Of a DNA stretch of 39,365 nt, positions 23,323-31,348 are shown in pieces. Each line of letters starts with the position of its first letter. Positions within the stretch are counted from its first letter, which is position 1. The notes beneath the pieces are model-generated. The model saw nothing but the letters and a program-made list of their open reading frames with translations. It was not told where the DNA came from and did not search any database. The position numbers were made by a program, and so were the translations under genes. This DNA comes from Coriobacteriia bacterium (GTDB lineage Bacteria > Actinomycetota > Coriobacteriia > Anaerosomatales > Kmv31), in assembly GCA_014859305.1 (NCBI GenBank), contig JACUUM010000023.1, positions 1 through 39,365 of the forward strand. The letters run 5' to 3'.

Positions 23323-24783
23323 TCAGCCGCCCTCCGCGCGGCGTGCCTCCAGGATCAGCCGCGTCCGCAGGTCGTGCAGGCGCTCCTCGAGCCCCACGGG
23401 GTACGGGCGCGGGTCGAGGAAGCGCTTGTGGGAGTCGTCGAGCCGCTCGAGCTGCGCGAGCGTGCGCCGGCGGACCTCCGGCAGCGGCGGCGGCTCCCGA
23501 ACCGGCTCGCCGCCGCGGAACACCGGCACCAGCAGCTCCTCGGCGGGCTCGTCGCGGCGGAAGGTCTTGGTGCGAGTCGGGTCGGCCGGATCGACGATCG
23601 TAACGGCACCCGGCGGCGGGTCCTCCACGAGGTAGACGGCGTCGCCGGCGAAGAGGCCCTCGCGCGTGAAGCGCCTGACCCCGAGCAGCCCCGGGACGGT
23701 CACCTTGACGGTCTCCTCGGAGACCTTGATCCGCGGCTCCCACCGGCCGCCAGGCTCACGGATGGCGGAGAGCTTGTAGACGCCGCCGAGGGCGGGCTGG
23801 TCCCACGCCGCCGCGAGCCGTGTCCCAACACCGAAGACGTCGATGGCCGCGCCCTCGGCGATCAGGCCGGCGACCACGTGCTCGTCCAGGTCGCTGGAGG
23901 CGACCACGACCGCGTCGGGGAAGCCGGCCTCGTCCAGGATCGCCCGCGCGCCCACCGAGAGCCCCGCGAGGTCGCCGGAGTCGATGCGGACACCGATCAT
24001 CTCGTGCCCTCGCTCGCGCAGCCGTCTCGCCGCCGCCACGGCGCGCCTGACGCCCTCGAGCGTGTCGTAGGTGTCCACGAGGAAGGTGCCGTTGTTCGGC
24101 AACGCATCCGCGTAGGCCTCGAAGGCCTCCGCCTCGCTGGGGAACGCCATCACCCAGCTGTGGGCGTGCGTCCCGATCGCCGGGATGCCGAAGAGCCGCG
24201 CCGCGAGCACGTTGCTCGTGCCCGTGCATCCGCCGACGTAGGCCGCCCGGCTCGCCGAGACCCCTCCGTCGGGGCCCTGCGCCCGCCGTAGGCCGAACTC
24301 CACGACCGGACGCCCCTCGGCGGCCAGGCAGACGCGGGCCGCCTTGGTCGCCACGAGCGTCTGGAAGTTGACGATGTTGAGCAGCGCCGTCTCCACGAGT
24401 TGGCACTGCGCTATGGGCCCGGTGACGCGTACCAGCGGCTCGTTCGCGAACACGACGGTCCCCTCGGGAACCGCGTCCACGTCGCAACAGAACCTCAGGT
24501 CACGCAGGTAGGCGGGGAACCATTCCTCGAAGATCGGCTCCCCGTCGTTGCCCGTCCGGGCCGCCAGCCACTCCAGGTCCTCGTCGGTGAAGCTCATCCC
24601 GGTGAGGAACTCCGCGGCCTGCTGCAGGCCCCCCGCGACCGCGAAGGCGCCCCCGAAGGGGCTCTCGCGGAACAGGACGTGGAACGCCGCTTCGGTGTCG
24701 GCCTTGCCGCTCTTCACGTACCCGTAAGCCATCGTGAGCTGGTACAGGTCGGTGAGCATGCCGGATGTGCCGTACCCGTCCAT
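23323..24783 (-). CDS. pncB: Nicotinate phosphoribosyltransferase
   Basis: The 486-residue enzyme makes nicotinate mononucleotide from nicotinate and PRPP. It has MLTDLYQLTMAYGY at the N-terminus, EFGLRRAQGPDGG near residue 160, GTHAHSWVMAFPSE near 205, FLVDTYDTLEGV near 236, IRIDSGDL near 268 and VFGVGTRL near 320. All are standard for this family. I chose the ATG at 24783; the frame runs 15 codons further up without similarity. It leads a unit with pncA, in line with the nicotinamide salvage route. The C-terminal part is the usual extension. Confidence 0.93.
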   Translation of the reverse strand: MDGYGTSGMLTDLYQLTMAYGYVKSGKADTEAAFHVLFRESPFGGAFAVAGGLQQAAEFLTGMSFTDEDLEWLAARTGNDGEPIFEEWFPAYLRDLRFCCDVDAVPEGTVVFANEPLVRVTGPIAQCQLVETALLNIVNFQTLVATKAARVCLAAEGRPVVEFGLRRAQGPDGGVSASRAAYVGGCTGTSNVLAARLFGIPAIGTHAHSWVMAFPSEAEAFEAYADALPNNGTFLVDTYDTLEGVRRAVAAARRLRERGHEMIGVRIDSGDLAGLSVGARAILDEAGFPDAVVVASSDLDEHVVAGLIAEGAAIDVFGVGTRLAAAWDQPALGGVYKLSAIREPGGRWEPRIKVSEETVKVTVPGLLGVRRFTREGLFAGDAVYLVEDPPPGAVTIVDPADPTRTKTFRRDEPAEELLVPVFRGGEPVREPPPLPEVRRRTLAQLERLDDSHKRFLDPRPYPVGLEERLHDLRTRLILEARRAEGG

Positions 24784-24874
24784 CGGCGTCGCTCCCCTCG
24801 GCGGGTCTCCCGGCGCGTGGGCCGCCACTATTCTCCCACGACCCGCCGAGGACCGTCCGCCGCCCCGCCCCCCG

Positions 24875-25909
24875 TCATCGTCCGAAGACCCGGATCTCGC
24901 CTATCGAGGTGTCCTGGGCCGCGTGCGGGCCCGGCGAGGCGGGGTAGACGTCCTTGATGACGATGGTGAGGCGGCGCGTCTTGCGCGAGGGCACGGAGAC
25001 CGTCTGGGAGCGCCTGGCGTCCTCGAAGCTCGCGTCCTGGGTGGCACCGTCGTCGAAGCGCAGCACGGCCGTCTTGAGCCGGCCGTTGGAGGTCCACCGG
25101 TCGGCCTCGTTGCGCTTGTCGTAGCCGGGCAGCACCTCCAGGCGCGTGACGGTCACCTCGCCGCCGAAGTCGAACGTCACGCTCTCCCCCACGCCGTAGC
25201 CCGGGGCGCCCTCCGCCCAGCAGGTGTCGCGGCGGCCGTCCACCAGGTTCGCCGGCACGTACGTGAACCCGCGTGCGGGGGGCAGCACGCTCGAGGCGCC
25301 CAGCGTCGCCCGAGCCGACAGGTCGGACTCGCCCGCCGCCGGGCCGGACTCGCCCGGCGCCGGGCCGGTCGCGTCGGCGAGGTCGTCCGGCATGCCCCCG
25401 TCGAGCGTCCCCATCCCGTCGAGGAGACCCGAGGCCATACGCTCCCTGAGCGAGTCGAGCCGGGCGCTGATCGAGTCGTCCAGCGACCCGAGCGGCGAGG
25501 TCGGCAGGTAGGATCCCAGAGGGGACGTCGTGGAGGTCGAGGCCGCCGACGCCGGCGCGGTCGCGAGAGCCGAGGCGGACGGTGTCGCGGTCGGCAACGA
25601 AGCCTCGGAGGGATCGGGCGGCCGGGAGCCGGCGGCCGAGATGCCGTACCGGTATGCCGCGAGCGCGGTCCCGCCCAGCAGGAGCCCCGCGCCCAGCGCC
25701 GCCGAGAGCACCTTCAGCCACAACAGGGGCGGGCGGGCCGGGATCGGCTCGACCAGCGGCGCCGTCGGAGCCGCGGCACCGCTGCGCAGAGGCTTCTCGC
25801 ATGTGGGGCAGACCAGCCCGTCGTCGCCCGGGCCGTCCCAGCTCCCGCCCGAGCCGTCCCAGCTCCCCGGGCCGTCCCAGCTCCCGCCGCTGGTCGCGCC
25901 GCCTGCCAC
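24875..25909 (-). CDS. Membrane protein with NADase-type glycan-binding domain
   Basis: The 344-residue protein begins with WDG(P/S)G repeats (about residues 8-28) and a CPTC pair near 34 that looks like half a zinc ribbon. A Pro-rich piece and a membrane span at about 60-90 follow. A Ser/Pro/Ala-rich linker precedes a C-terminal discoidin-like domain from about 200 on (LVDGRRDTCWAEG, VTFDFGGEVTVTRLEVLPGYDK). This domain matches the NADase-type glycan-binding family of surface proteins. The frame starts at a GTG one base after the stop of the upstream methyltransferase gene, so the pair is translationally coupled. A single-pass protein that displays a sugar-binding head outside is likely. The cytoplasmic N-terminus could recruit another protein. 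Confidence 0.7.
   Translation of the reverse strand: MAGGATSGGSWDGPGSWDGSGGSWDGPGDDGLVCPTCEKPLRSGAAAPTAPLVEPIPARPPLLWLKVLSAALGAGLLLGGTALAAYRYGISAAGSRPPDPSEASLPTATPSASALATAPASAASTSTTSPLGSYLPTSPLGSLDDSISARLDSLRERMASGLLDGMGTLDGGMPDDLADATGPAPGESGPAAGESDLSARATLGASSVLPPARGFTYVPANLVDGRRDTCWAEGAPGYGVGESVTFDFGGEVTVTRLEVLPGYDKRNEADRWTSNGRLKTAVLRFDDGATQDASFEDARRSQTVSVPSRKTRRLTIVIKDVYPASPGPHAAQDTSIGEIRVFGR
25830..25889. repeat. Tandem repeat coding for WDG motifs
   Basis: Three copies of a core CCGTCCCAGCTCCC start at 25833, 25854 and 25872, with spacings of 21 and 18 bases. Read on the minus strand they encode GSWDG repeats at the N-terminus of the glycan-binding-domain protein. Copy number may vary between strains because such short in-frame repeats slip easily. 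Confidence 0.8.
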
Positions 25910-25910
25910 C

Positions 25911-26561
25911 TCACACGACCTTCCGCGCGGCGATCCAACCGTTACGCTGCTCGGGCTCGTCGCGCACGACCTCCCACTCGTCGCTCGCGAGGATCCAGGA
26001 GCGCGCGAGCGCGTTCTTGATGCAGCGCCCGCGGTTCGTGTCGTCCATGAAGACCCAGCCTCGGATGTGGGGCTGGAGCACGCGGAACTCGGCGTTGGAG
26101 GCGAACTCGCCGCCGTCGAGCACGACCAGGTCGAACCATCCCTCGCGTGCCGCGAGGTCGCGTACGACGTCGACGCGCTCCGCTCCGCGGGCCAGCTCCA
26201 TCTCCTCATCGAACCACTCGCGGTAGCTGCCCGGCTCGAGCCGCTCCTGCCTGGTGCCCGCGACCTGCGCCCAGTACTCGTCCCACCCGTCGTAGTCCGC
26301 CACGGTCAGCGAGAGCCCGTGGTGCAACTCGACCGGCATGCCCTTCCCGCTGTAGAACTCGACGGCCTTGCGGTAGTTGTCCTCTTTCAGCTCGATGCTG
26401 TGCAGCAGCCCCGAGGACCGGGCGAGCGCCTGCGCGACCACCCACGTGGAGCCGTCGCCGTGCAGCGTCCCCACCTCCAGGCACTTGCGGACCTCCGGCC
26501 TGCTCGCCACCTCGTACAGGGCGTCGCCGAAGTCGTGCCCGCGCTCGATCTGTCCTCCCAT
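25911..26561 (-). CDS. Methyltransferase-like protein (class I SAM fold)
   Basis: The 216-residue protein has CLEVGTLHGDGSTWVVA (residues 32-48) as a SAM-binding motif and HSIELKEDNYRKA as the acidic second motif. FDLVVLDGGEFASN and WVFMDDTN occupy later strands. It fits the O-methyltransferase/Methyltransf_24-like group, in which an acidic DD pair after the fourth strand may bind metal. Its target may be a sugar or small molecule. The gene runs into the glycan-binding-domain gene with one base between. GAGGAGGG precedes the ATG. Confidence 0.75.
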   Translation of the reverse strand: MGGQIERGHDFGDALYEVASRPEVRKCLEVGTLHGDGSTWVVAQALARSSGLLHSIELKEDNYRKAVEFYSGKGMPVELHHGLSLTVADYDGWDEYWAQVAGTRQERLEPGSYREWFDEEMELARGAERVDVVRDLAAREGWFDLVVLDGGEFASNAEFRVLQPHIRGWVFMDDTNRGRCIKNALARSWILASDEWEVVRDEPEQRNGWIAARKVV

Positions 26562-26697
26562 CCGCCGTCCCTCCTCGTCCGGCTCCTTGCAGGAGTAGGA
26601 GTCTTTTCCCGGCCGGGAGCCGAGCCAGTCGGAAGCCGCGCCGATCCGTGGGTGCGGGACGGGGAGCGGGAACGGGTATCCACATCGTCAGGTGGTG

Positions 26698-26892
26698 ATG
26701 GAGATGTGCTGGGGCTTCGGTCTGTTACTGGTGCTCGCCGCCGTGGCGGTCTGGTTCGCCGTCAACCCGGCGGGCACGCCCGGTCTCGGCGTCGGCGAGG
26801 ACCGGGCGATGCGGCTGCTGCGCGAGCGGTACGCGCGTGGCGAGATCGGCGCCGAGGAATTCGACGAGCGCCGACGGCTTCTGGAGAGGTGA
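26698..26892 (+). CDS. Small SHOCT-domain membrane protein 1
   Basis: The product of about 64 residues has one membrane span near the N-terminus (FGLLLVLAAVAVWFAV) and a C-terminal SHOCT domain, LLRERYARGEIGAEEFDERR. SHOCT is a short helical motif found at the ends of many bacterial proteins and is thought to mediate oligomerisation. The start is uncertain: GTG 26692, GTG 26695, ATG 26698 and ATG 26704 are all in frame, with no clean ribosome site. It is followed by a second SHOCT gene after 4 bases. Confidence 0.75.
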   Translation: MEMCWGFGLLLVLAAVAVWFAVNPAGTPGLGVGEDRAMRLLRERYARGEIGAEEFDERRRLLER

Positions 26893-26896
26893 TCGC

Positions 26897-27178
26897 ATGA
26901 TGTGGGACGGCTGGTGTCCGTGGTGCGGAGCCGGCGGGGGCGCGTGGGGCGCGGGCGGCTGGATCGCGATGCTCGCGATGATGTTCTTCGGGCTCCTGGT
27001 GCTCGCCGGATTCGTGCTCCTGTTCGTGTGGCTCGTCAGGAGCGCCTCGGGCGGAGCGGGGGGCGGCCGCGGCTACGGACGGCACGATCCCTCCGTCGAC
27101 ATCGCGCGCGAGCGCTACGCCCGCGGCGAGATCACCTCCGAGGAGCTCGAGCGCATAGAGCGCGACCTGCGGCGCTGA
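26897..27178 (+). CDS. Small SHOCT-domain membrane protein 2
   Basis: The 93-residue protein has a Trp/Cys/Gly-rich start with a CPWC pair (WCPWCGAGG), a membrane span at about 24-48, a Gly-rich linker and the C-terminal SHOCT domain (IARERYARGEITSEELERI). It follows the first SHOCT gene after 4 bases with GGAGAGG upstream, so the pair is co-transcribed and probably arose by duplication. The CPWC pair, which resembles a thioredoxin-type or metal-binding pair, is absent from the first gene. The function is unknown. Confidence 0.78.
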   Translation: MMWDGWCPWCGAGGGAWGAGGWIAMLAMMFFGLLVLAGFVLLFVWLVRSASGGAGGGRGYGRHDPSVDIARERYARGEITSEELERIERDLRR

Positions 27179-27204
27179 CGCCCGGGGGCTCGGGCGGACG
27201 CGCC

Positions 27205-27238
27205 GAGGCCGCCGGACCGCTGACGGTCCGACGGCCTC
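27205..27238. terminator. Strong hairpin between SHOCT genes and copper cluster
   Basis: A stem of 15 positions with 14 pairs (arms 27205-27219 and 27224-27238, one C-A mismatch) and a CTGA loop lies between the stop of the second SHOCT gene and the convergent end of the copper cluster. It is the strongest hairpin seen in the window and is well placed to end transcription in both directions. No T-run follows. Confidence 0.7.
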
Positions 27239-27278
27239 CGGGGGCCGGTGCCCGCGGGGTGCTGCTCGTCTCCGAGGC

Positions 27279-27794
27279 CTAGGGCATCCCAGGCGAGTAG
27301 TCCGCCTCGCCTGTGACGGCGTCGGAGTCGGACTCCTCCACTGTGACGGCCAGCGCGACCTCCTCGCCGTTGACGAAGTAGGGCTTGTCTGGGCTGTGCG
27401 CCATGTCGTCCATGTCGAAATCGAACTCGCCGCGCGCGCCGCGGTCGGCGTGCAGGGCGACGAGCAGACGCGGAGTCAGTGGCTCCTCGGAGGCGATCCC
27501 GACCTCGACGTCGCGCGACGTCCCGGCCGGGACCTGCGCGAGCCCGACGCGCATGCCGGGCATGCCGTCGTCGTCGAGGTGCACGACGACCCACGAGTCG
27601 ATCGGGGCGACCACGCGCTCGATCACGATGGTGTCGGTGGGGCCGGGCTGGTCGGACGCCTCCAGCGACGCTGCGCCCTCCCGCACGACCACGCCCTCCA
27701 CGCCCTCGCCTCCGGCCGCCGTCGCCCACGCGAAGTACGCGACGAGGACGGCGACTCCCGCGAGGTAGGCGCCTATCTTCACTGTCCTGCTCAT
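27279..27794 (-). CDS. Membrane-anchored DUF7282-like protein
   Basis: The 171-residue product has a hydrophobic N-terminus (residues 5-27) that serves as signal or anchor. An outer beta-rich domain follows, with VVAPIDSWVVVHLDDDG near residue 60 and VALHADRGARGEFDFD near 118. These match the DUF7282-type pattern known from secreted proteins of archaea and some bacteria, with no known activity. The C-terminal part is rich in Asp and Glu and could bind metal. It follows CopA by 17 bases on the same strand, with GGAGG in the gap, so it belongs to the copper cluster. A copper-related role is inferred from context only. Confidence 0.65.
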   Translation of the reverse strand: MSRTVKIGAYLAGVAVLVAYFAWATAAGGEGVEGVVVREGAASLEASDQPGPTDTIVIERVVAPIDSWVVVHLDDDGMPGMRVGLAQVPAGTSRDVEVGIASEEPLTPRLLVALHADRGARGEFDFDMDDMAHSPDKPYFVNGEEVALAVTVEESDSDAVTGEADYSPGMP

Positions 27795-27811
27795 GATGTC
27801 GATGTCCTCCT

Positions 27812-30481
27812 CTACGCCGCGCGCTTGACCAGCGACGGCTTGAAACGGCGCAGCCAAAGTGAGCTCGACACGACGCTCACCGAGGACAGAGCCATCGCGG
27901 CTCCGGCGAGCTCGGGCCGCAGCAGGCCGAGGGCCGCCACCGGGATGCCGAGCGTGTTGTATCCGAGCGCCCACACGAAGTTCCACCGGATGCGGCGGAT
28001 GGTCGCGCGCGAGAGCTCGATGGCGGTGACCACGTCGCGAAGGTCGTCCTTCATCAGCACGATGCCGCCGGTCTCCATCGCCACGTCGGTGCCCGCGCCC
28101 ATCGCTATACCGATGTCGGCCTGGGCCAGCGCCGGGGTGTCGTTGATGCCGTCTCCGACCATGGCCACCGAAAGACCGGAGGCCTGGAGCTTGGCGACCT
28201 CGGCGGCCTTGTGCTCGGGGAGCACCTCGGCCAATACGTGGTCGGGCTCGATCCCCGCCTGGGCGGCGATGGCCTCGGCGGTGCGCCGGTTGTCGCCGGT
28301 GATCATGTACACGTCGATGCCCATCCGGTGCAGCCGCTCGACCGCCTCGCCCGACGCGGGCTTGAGCGTGTCGGCGACCGCGATGAGACCGGCGGGCGCA
28401 CCGCCGACGGCGGCGAGCATGACGGTCTTCCCATCGCGCTCGAGCTGCTCGATGCGCGGCATCCACGCCGAGACGTCCACGCCCTCGCGCTCCATGAGCT
28501 TGCGGTTGCCCATCACGACCCGCCTGCCCTCCACCGAGCCCTCGACGCCGTGACCGGGGACGGCGGTGAAGCCCTCCACGTCGGGCAGGTCCATCTCCAG
28601 CTCCTTGGCGTGGGCGACGATCGCCTCCGCCAGCGGGTGCTCGCTGGAGCGCTCGAGGGCGGCCACGAGGCGGAAGAACTCCTCCCGGGGCACCTCCCCG
28701 AACGGCTCGTACTCGGTGACGACGGGCTTGCCGTGCGTGAGCGTCCCGGTCTTGTCGAAGATCGCGGCCTTCACCTTGTGCGTGGTCTCGAGCGCCTCGC
28801 CGCTCTTGATGAGCACGCCGTTCTCCGCGCCCTTGCCGGTGCCGACCATGATCGCGGTCGGCGTGGCCAGACCGAGCGCGCAGGGGCACGCGATGACGAG
28901 CACCGCGGTGCCGACGAGCAGGGCCCTCACGAACGGGGTGTAGACGTCGTAGAACTCGGGACCGACGAAGTTGGGTACCACGAACAGCCACGTAAGGAAC
29001 GTCACGAACGCGATGACGACGACGGCGGGTACGAAGTACGAGCTGATCATGTCGGCGAAGCGCTGGATCGGGGCCTTGGAGCCCTGCGCCTCCTCGACGA
29101 GCTTGATGATCTGGGCCAGCGCGGTGTCGGCGCCGACCTTGGTCGCGCGGAACCTGAACGAGCCGAGCTTGTTGATCGTCGCGCCGATGACCGTGTCGCC
29201 GGGGTGCTTCTCCACCGGGATCGACTCCCCGGTCAGCATCGACTCGTCGACGGCCGAGGCACCCTCGAGCACCACGCCGTCGACCGGCACCTTGTCGCCC
29301 GGGCGGACGACGATGATGTCGCCGACCACGACCTGCTCGACCGGGATGTCGACCTCCGCGCCGTCACGGACGACGCGTGCCGTCTTGGCCGCGAGCCCCA
29401 TGAGCTTCTTGATGGCGTCGGAGGTCTTGCCCTTCGCCCGGGCCTCGAGCAGCTTGCCGAGGATCACGAACGCGATGAGCAGCGCGGCGACCTCGTAGAA
29501 CACCGGCTCGCCCATCAACGGTGGCACGAACGTGGCGCCGATGCTGTAGAAGTACGCCGCCGACGTGCCGATCGCGATCAGCGTGTCCATGTTGCCCTGG
29601 CGACGCTTCAGCGCGTGCCAGAACCCGCGGTAGAACTGCCAGCCGAAGATGAACTGCACCGGCGTGACCAGGACGAACTGCATGTACTTCTCGAGCATCA
29701 TCGGGTCCCACACGCCGCCGAAGACGTTCGCCAACAGCTGGGCCGTCGCGGCGGGCACCGCCATCATGAAGGGCGGCACCATCGCGATGAGGAGCGCCGG
29801 GATCCCCAGCGTGAAGGCCCCGATGCAGAACCACAGCTGCCTGCGGTAGTGAGCCTGCTGCGCCGCGCGCTGCGTGTCCTCGCCGGCCAGCCCGACCGTC
29901 TCGACCTTCACGATCGCGGTGTAGCCGGCCTTCCTCACCACCTCGACGATCGCGTCGGCGTCGATGCGGGCCGGGTCGTAGTCGACCATCGCGCTCTCGG
30001 TCGCCAGGTTCACGCTCACGTCGCTCACCCCGGGGGAGCGCTCCAGCGTCTTCTCGATCACCGCCACGCACGACGCGCAGGTCATGCCCCGTATCTCCAA
30101 TGAGAGGCGCCCCTCCTGCGACAGGGCGGGGACCTCCGTGACCGGGGCGGCGGCGTAGCCGGCGGCCTTCACGGCCGCCACGATGCCGTCCGCGTCGACC
30201 ACGGCGGCGTCGTAGATGACGGTGAGCTTCTCGGTGGCCAGGTTCACGTTCGAAGAGATGACGCCGGGTGTGCGCGCGAGGGTCTTCTCGATCACCGCCA
30301 CGCACGAGGCGCACGTCATCCCGGTGACCGAGAACGTCTGATCGATCCTGGAGACGTGCGCCTTGGGCGCGACGGGTGCGGCGCCCGGCGCGGGGCCCGG
30401 CGCGACCGGACACGCCTCGGCGGCGCGCTCTTCGGGCCGCGCGTCCTCCGGGGGCCGCTGCTTGATACGACTATCGGACAT
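27812..30481 (-). CDS. copA: Copper-translocating P1B-type ATPase
   Basis: The 889-residue pump has two N-terminal heavy-metal-associated domains, each with MTCASC (about residues 54 and 130). Eight membrane spans carry the transport motif CPC near 535, with DKTGTLT near 575, SEHPLAEA near 620, and [14 protein letters not shown] near 780. These are the marks of Cu(I)-exporting CopA. It would export Cu(I) from the cytoplasm at the cost of ATP. Its N-terminal 40 residues are Pro/Ala-rich. The upstream genes encode a CopZ-like chaperone and cupredoxins, fitting a copper export and handling unit. GGAG lies just before the ATG. Confidence 0.95.
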   Translation of the reverse strand: MSDSRIKQRPPEDARPEERAAEACPVAPGPAPGAAPVAPKAHVSRIDQTFSVTGMTCASCVAVIEKTLARTPGVISSNVNLATEKLTVIYDAAVVDADGIVAAVKAAGYAAAPVTEVPALSQEGRLSLEIRGMTCASCVAVIEKTLERSPGVSDVSVNLATESAMVDYDPARIDADAIVEVVRKAGYTAIVKVETVGLAGEDTQRAAQQAHYRRQLWFCIGAFTLGIPALLIAMVPPFMMAVPAATAQLLANVFGGVWDPMMLEKYMQFVLVTPVQFIFGWQFYRGFWHALKRRQGNMDTLIAIGTSAAYFYSIGATFVPPLMGEPVFYEVAALLIAFVILGKLLEARAKGKTSDAIKKLMGLAAKTARVVRDGAEVDIPVEQVVVGDIIVVRPGDKVPVDGVVLEGASAVDESMLTGESIPVEKHPGDTVIGATINKLGSFRFRATKVGADTALAQIIKLVEEAQGSKAPIQRFADMISSYFVPAVVVIAFVTFLTWLFVVPNFVGPEFYDVYTPFVRALLVGTAVLVIACPCALGLATPTAIMVGTGKGAENGVLIKSGEALETTHKVKAAIFDKTGTLTHGKPVVTEYEPFGEVPREEFFRLVAALERSSEHPLAEAIVAHAKELEMDLPDVEGFTAVPGHGVEGSVEGRRVVMGNRKLMEREGVDVSAWMPRIEQLERDGKTVMLAAVGGAPAGLIAVADTLKPASGEAVERLHRMGIDVYMITGDNRRTAEAIAAQAGIEPDHVLAEVLPEHKAAEVAKLQASGLSVAMVGDGINDTPALAQADIGIAMGAGTDVAMETGGIVLMKDDLRDVVTAIELSRATIRRIRWNFVWALGYNTLGIPVAALGLLRPELAGAAMALSSVSVVSSSLWLRRFKPSLVKRAA

Positions 30482-30522
30482 GTGTGTCTCCGATCCGTGT
30501 GTGTCTTAGGGGACGATGCCCG

Positions 30523-31047
30523 TTACTCGACGATGATGGAACCGCTGATCATCTGCATCTGGCAGTAGAAGCCGTACTCGCCGGCCTCCAGCGCCGGGAG
30601 CTTCACGGTCCTCGCTCCGCCGGTCAGGTCCTCGTAGACGTTGAAGTCCGGGACGATCACGCCCGAGAGGCACCCGCCGGGCGCCTGCGAGAACGTGATC
30701 TCGATCGGTATGCCTGCCTGAGCCTTGATGACGTTGGGGTCGAAGCTGCCCGCCGAGGTGTCGACCTCGATGCGCTGGACGCCGCCCTCGACGGTCGTCT
30801 CGGCCTCGATGGTCTCGCCCGAGCCCCCGCAGCAGCCGCACGCGCCGCCGGCTCCGCCGGCCGCGCCGCCGTCATCTCCGTAACCGTAGCCGCCGTAGGC
30901 GTCGAAGGCGGGCTGGAGATCCGCGTCCCCGCGCGTCGCCGCCACGGCGAAGGCGTAGGACGTGAAGAACACCGCCGCGAGCAAGCCGGCCACGAGCACG
31001 TACCTCGTGCTCTTGCGGCCGTCGATGCCGTCGGTCTGGATGGCCAT
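30523..31047 (-). CDS. Membrane-anchored cupredoxin
   Basis: The 174-residue protein has a membrane segment at 16-37 and a Gly/Tyr-rich linker with a CGCC cluster (C70, C72, C73). A cupredoxin fold follows at about 90-174, with GGCLSGV (C126) and a C-terminal FYCQMQM (C162, M164, M166) as probable copper ligands. This pattern is that of the Cupredoxin_1 group often found beside or fused to CopA. It would bind copper on the outer face of the membrane. It lies 41 bases upstream of copA and 24 bases downstream of the HMA gene. The extra CGCC cluster before the fold is unusual and could be a second metal site. Confidence 0.85.
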   Translation of the reverse strand: MAIQTDGIDGRKSTRYVLVAGLLAAVFFTSYAFAVAATRGDADLQPAFDAYGGYGYGDDGGAAGGAGGACGCCGGSGETIEAETTVEGGVQRIEVDTSAGSFDPNVIKAQAGIPIEITFSQAPGGCLSGVIVPDFNVYEDLTGGARTVKLPALEAGEYGFYCQMQMISGSIIVE

Positions 31048-31071
31048 CTCGTTCTCTCCTCTCCTGCCCGG

Positions 31072-31287
31072 CTAGTCCAGGACCTCCGCGCTGTAACCTG
31101 CCTTCTCGACCTCCGCGACGATCGCCTCGGCCGAGACCTTCTCCGGGTCGTACTCCACGGTCGCTGTCTCCGCGGCGTAGTCCGAACTGACGGAGCGCAC
31201 GCCGTCCAGGTCGCCGACGCTCATCTCGATGAGCATCGAGCACGACGGGCAGTGGGTCCCTGTCGTCTTGATCTCTATGGTCCTCAT
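31072..31287 (-). CDS. CopZ-like heavy-metal-associated domain protein
   Basis: The 71-residue protein is a single HMA (ferredoxin-like) domain with the metal-binding CPSC in GTHCPSCSM (C13, C16) and the usual continuation (VEYDPEKVSAEAIVAEVEKAGY). It is probably a cytosolic copper chaperone that feeds CopA. Typical copper chaperones have MxCxxC; here the residue before the first Cys is His instead of Thr or Met-x, which might change affinity. It lies between the TauE/SafE and cupredoxin genes. Confidence 0.9.
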   Translation of the reverse strand: MRTIEIKTTGTHCPSCSMLIEMSVGDLDGVRSVSSDYAAETATVEYDPEKVSAEAIVAEVEKAGYSAEVLD

Positions 31288-31348
31288 GTCCTTGCTTCCT
31301 TTCCCGCTCGCCCCGCTCGTGCGAGGCGTATGCCGATATCTCGCATGC

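Noticed and set aside
28211-30103. Open frame of 630 codons on the plus strand opposite copA
   Set aside because: It is a shadow of copA. The composition is biased to Asp, Val, Arg and His, and there is no ribosome site or motif.
30481-30506. Nine-base direct repeat TGTGTGTCT at the start of copA as a copper operator
   Set aside because: It is a direct repeat with low complexity and does not resemble the inverted-repeat operators of CsoR, CopY or CueR.
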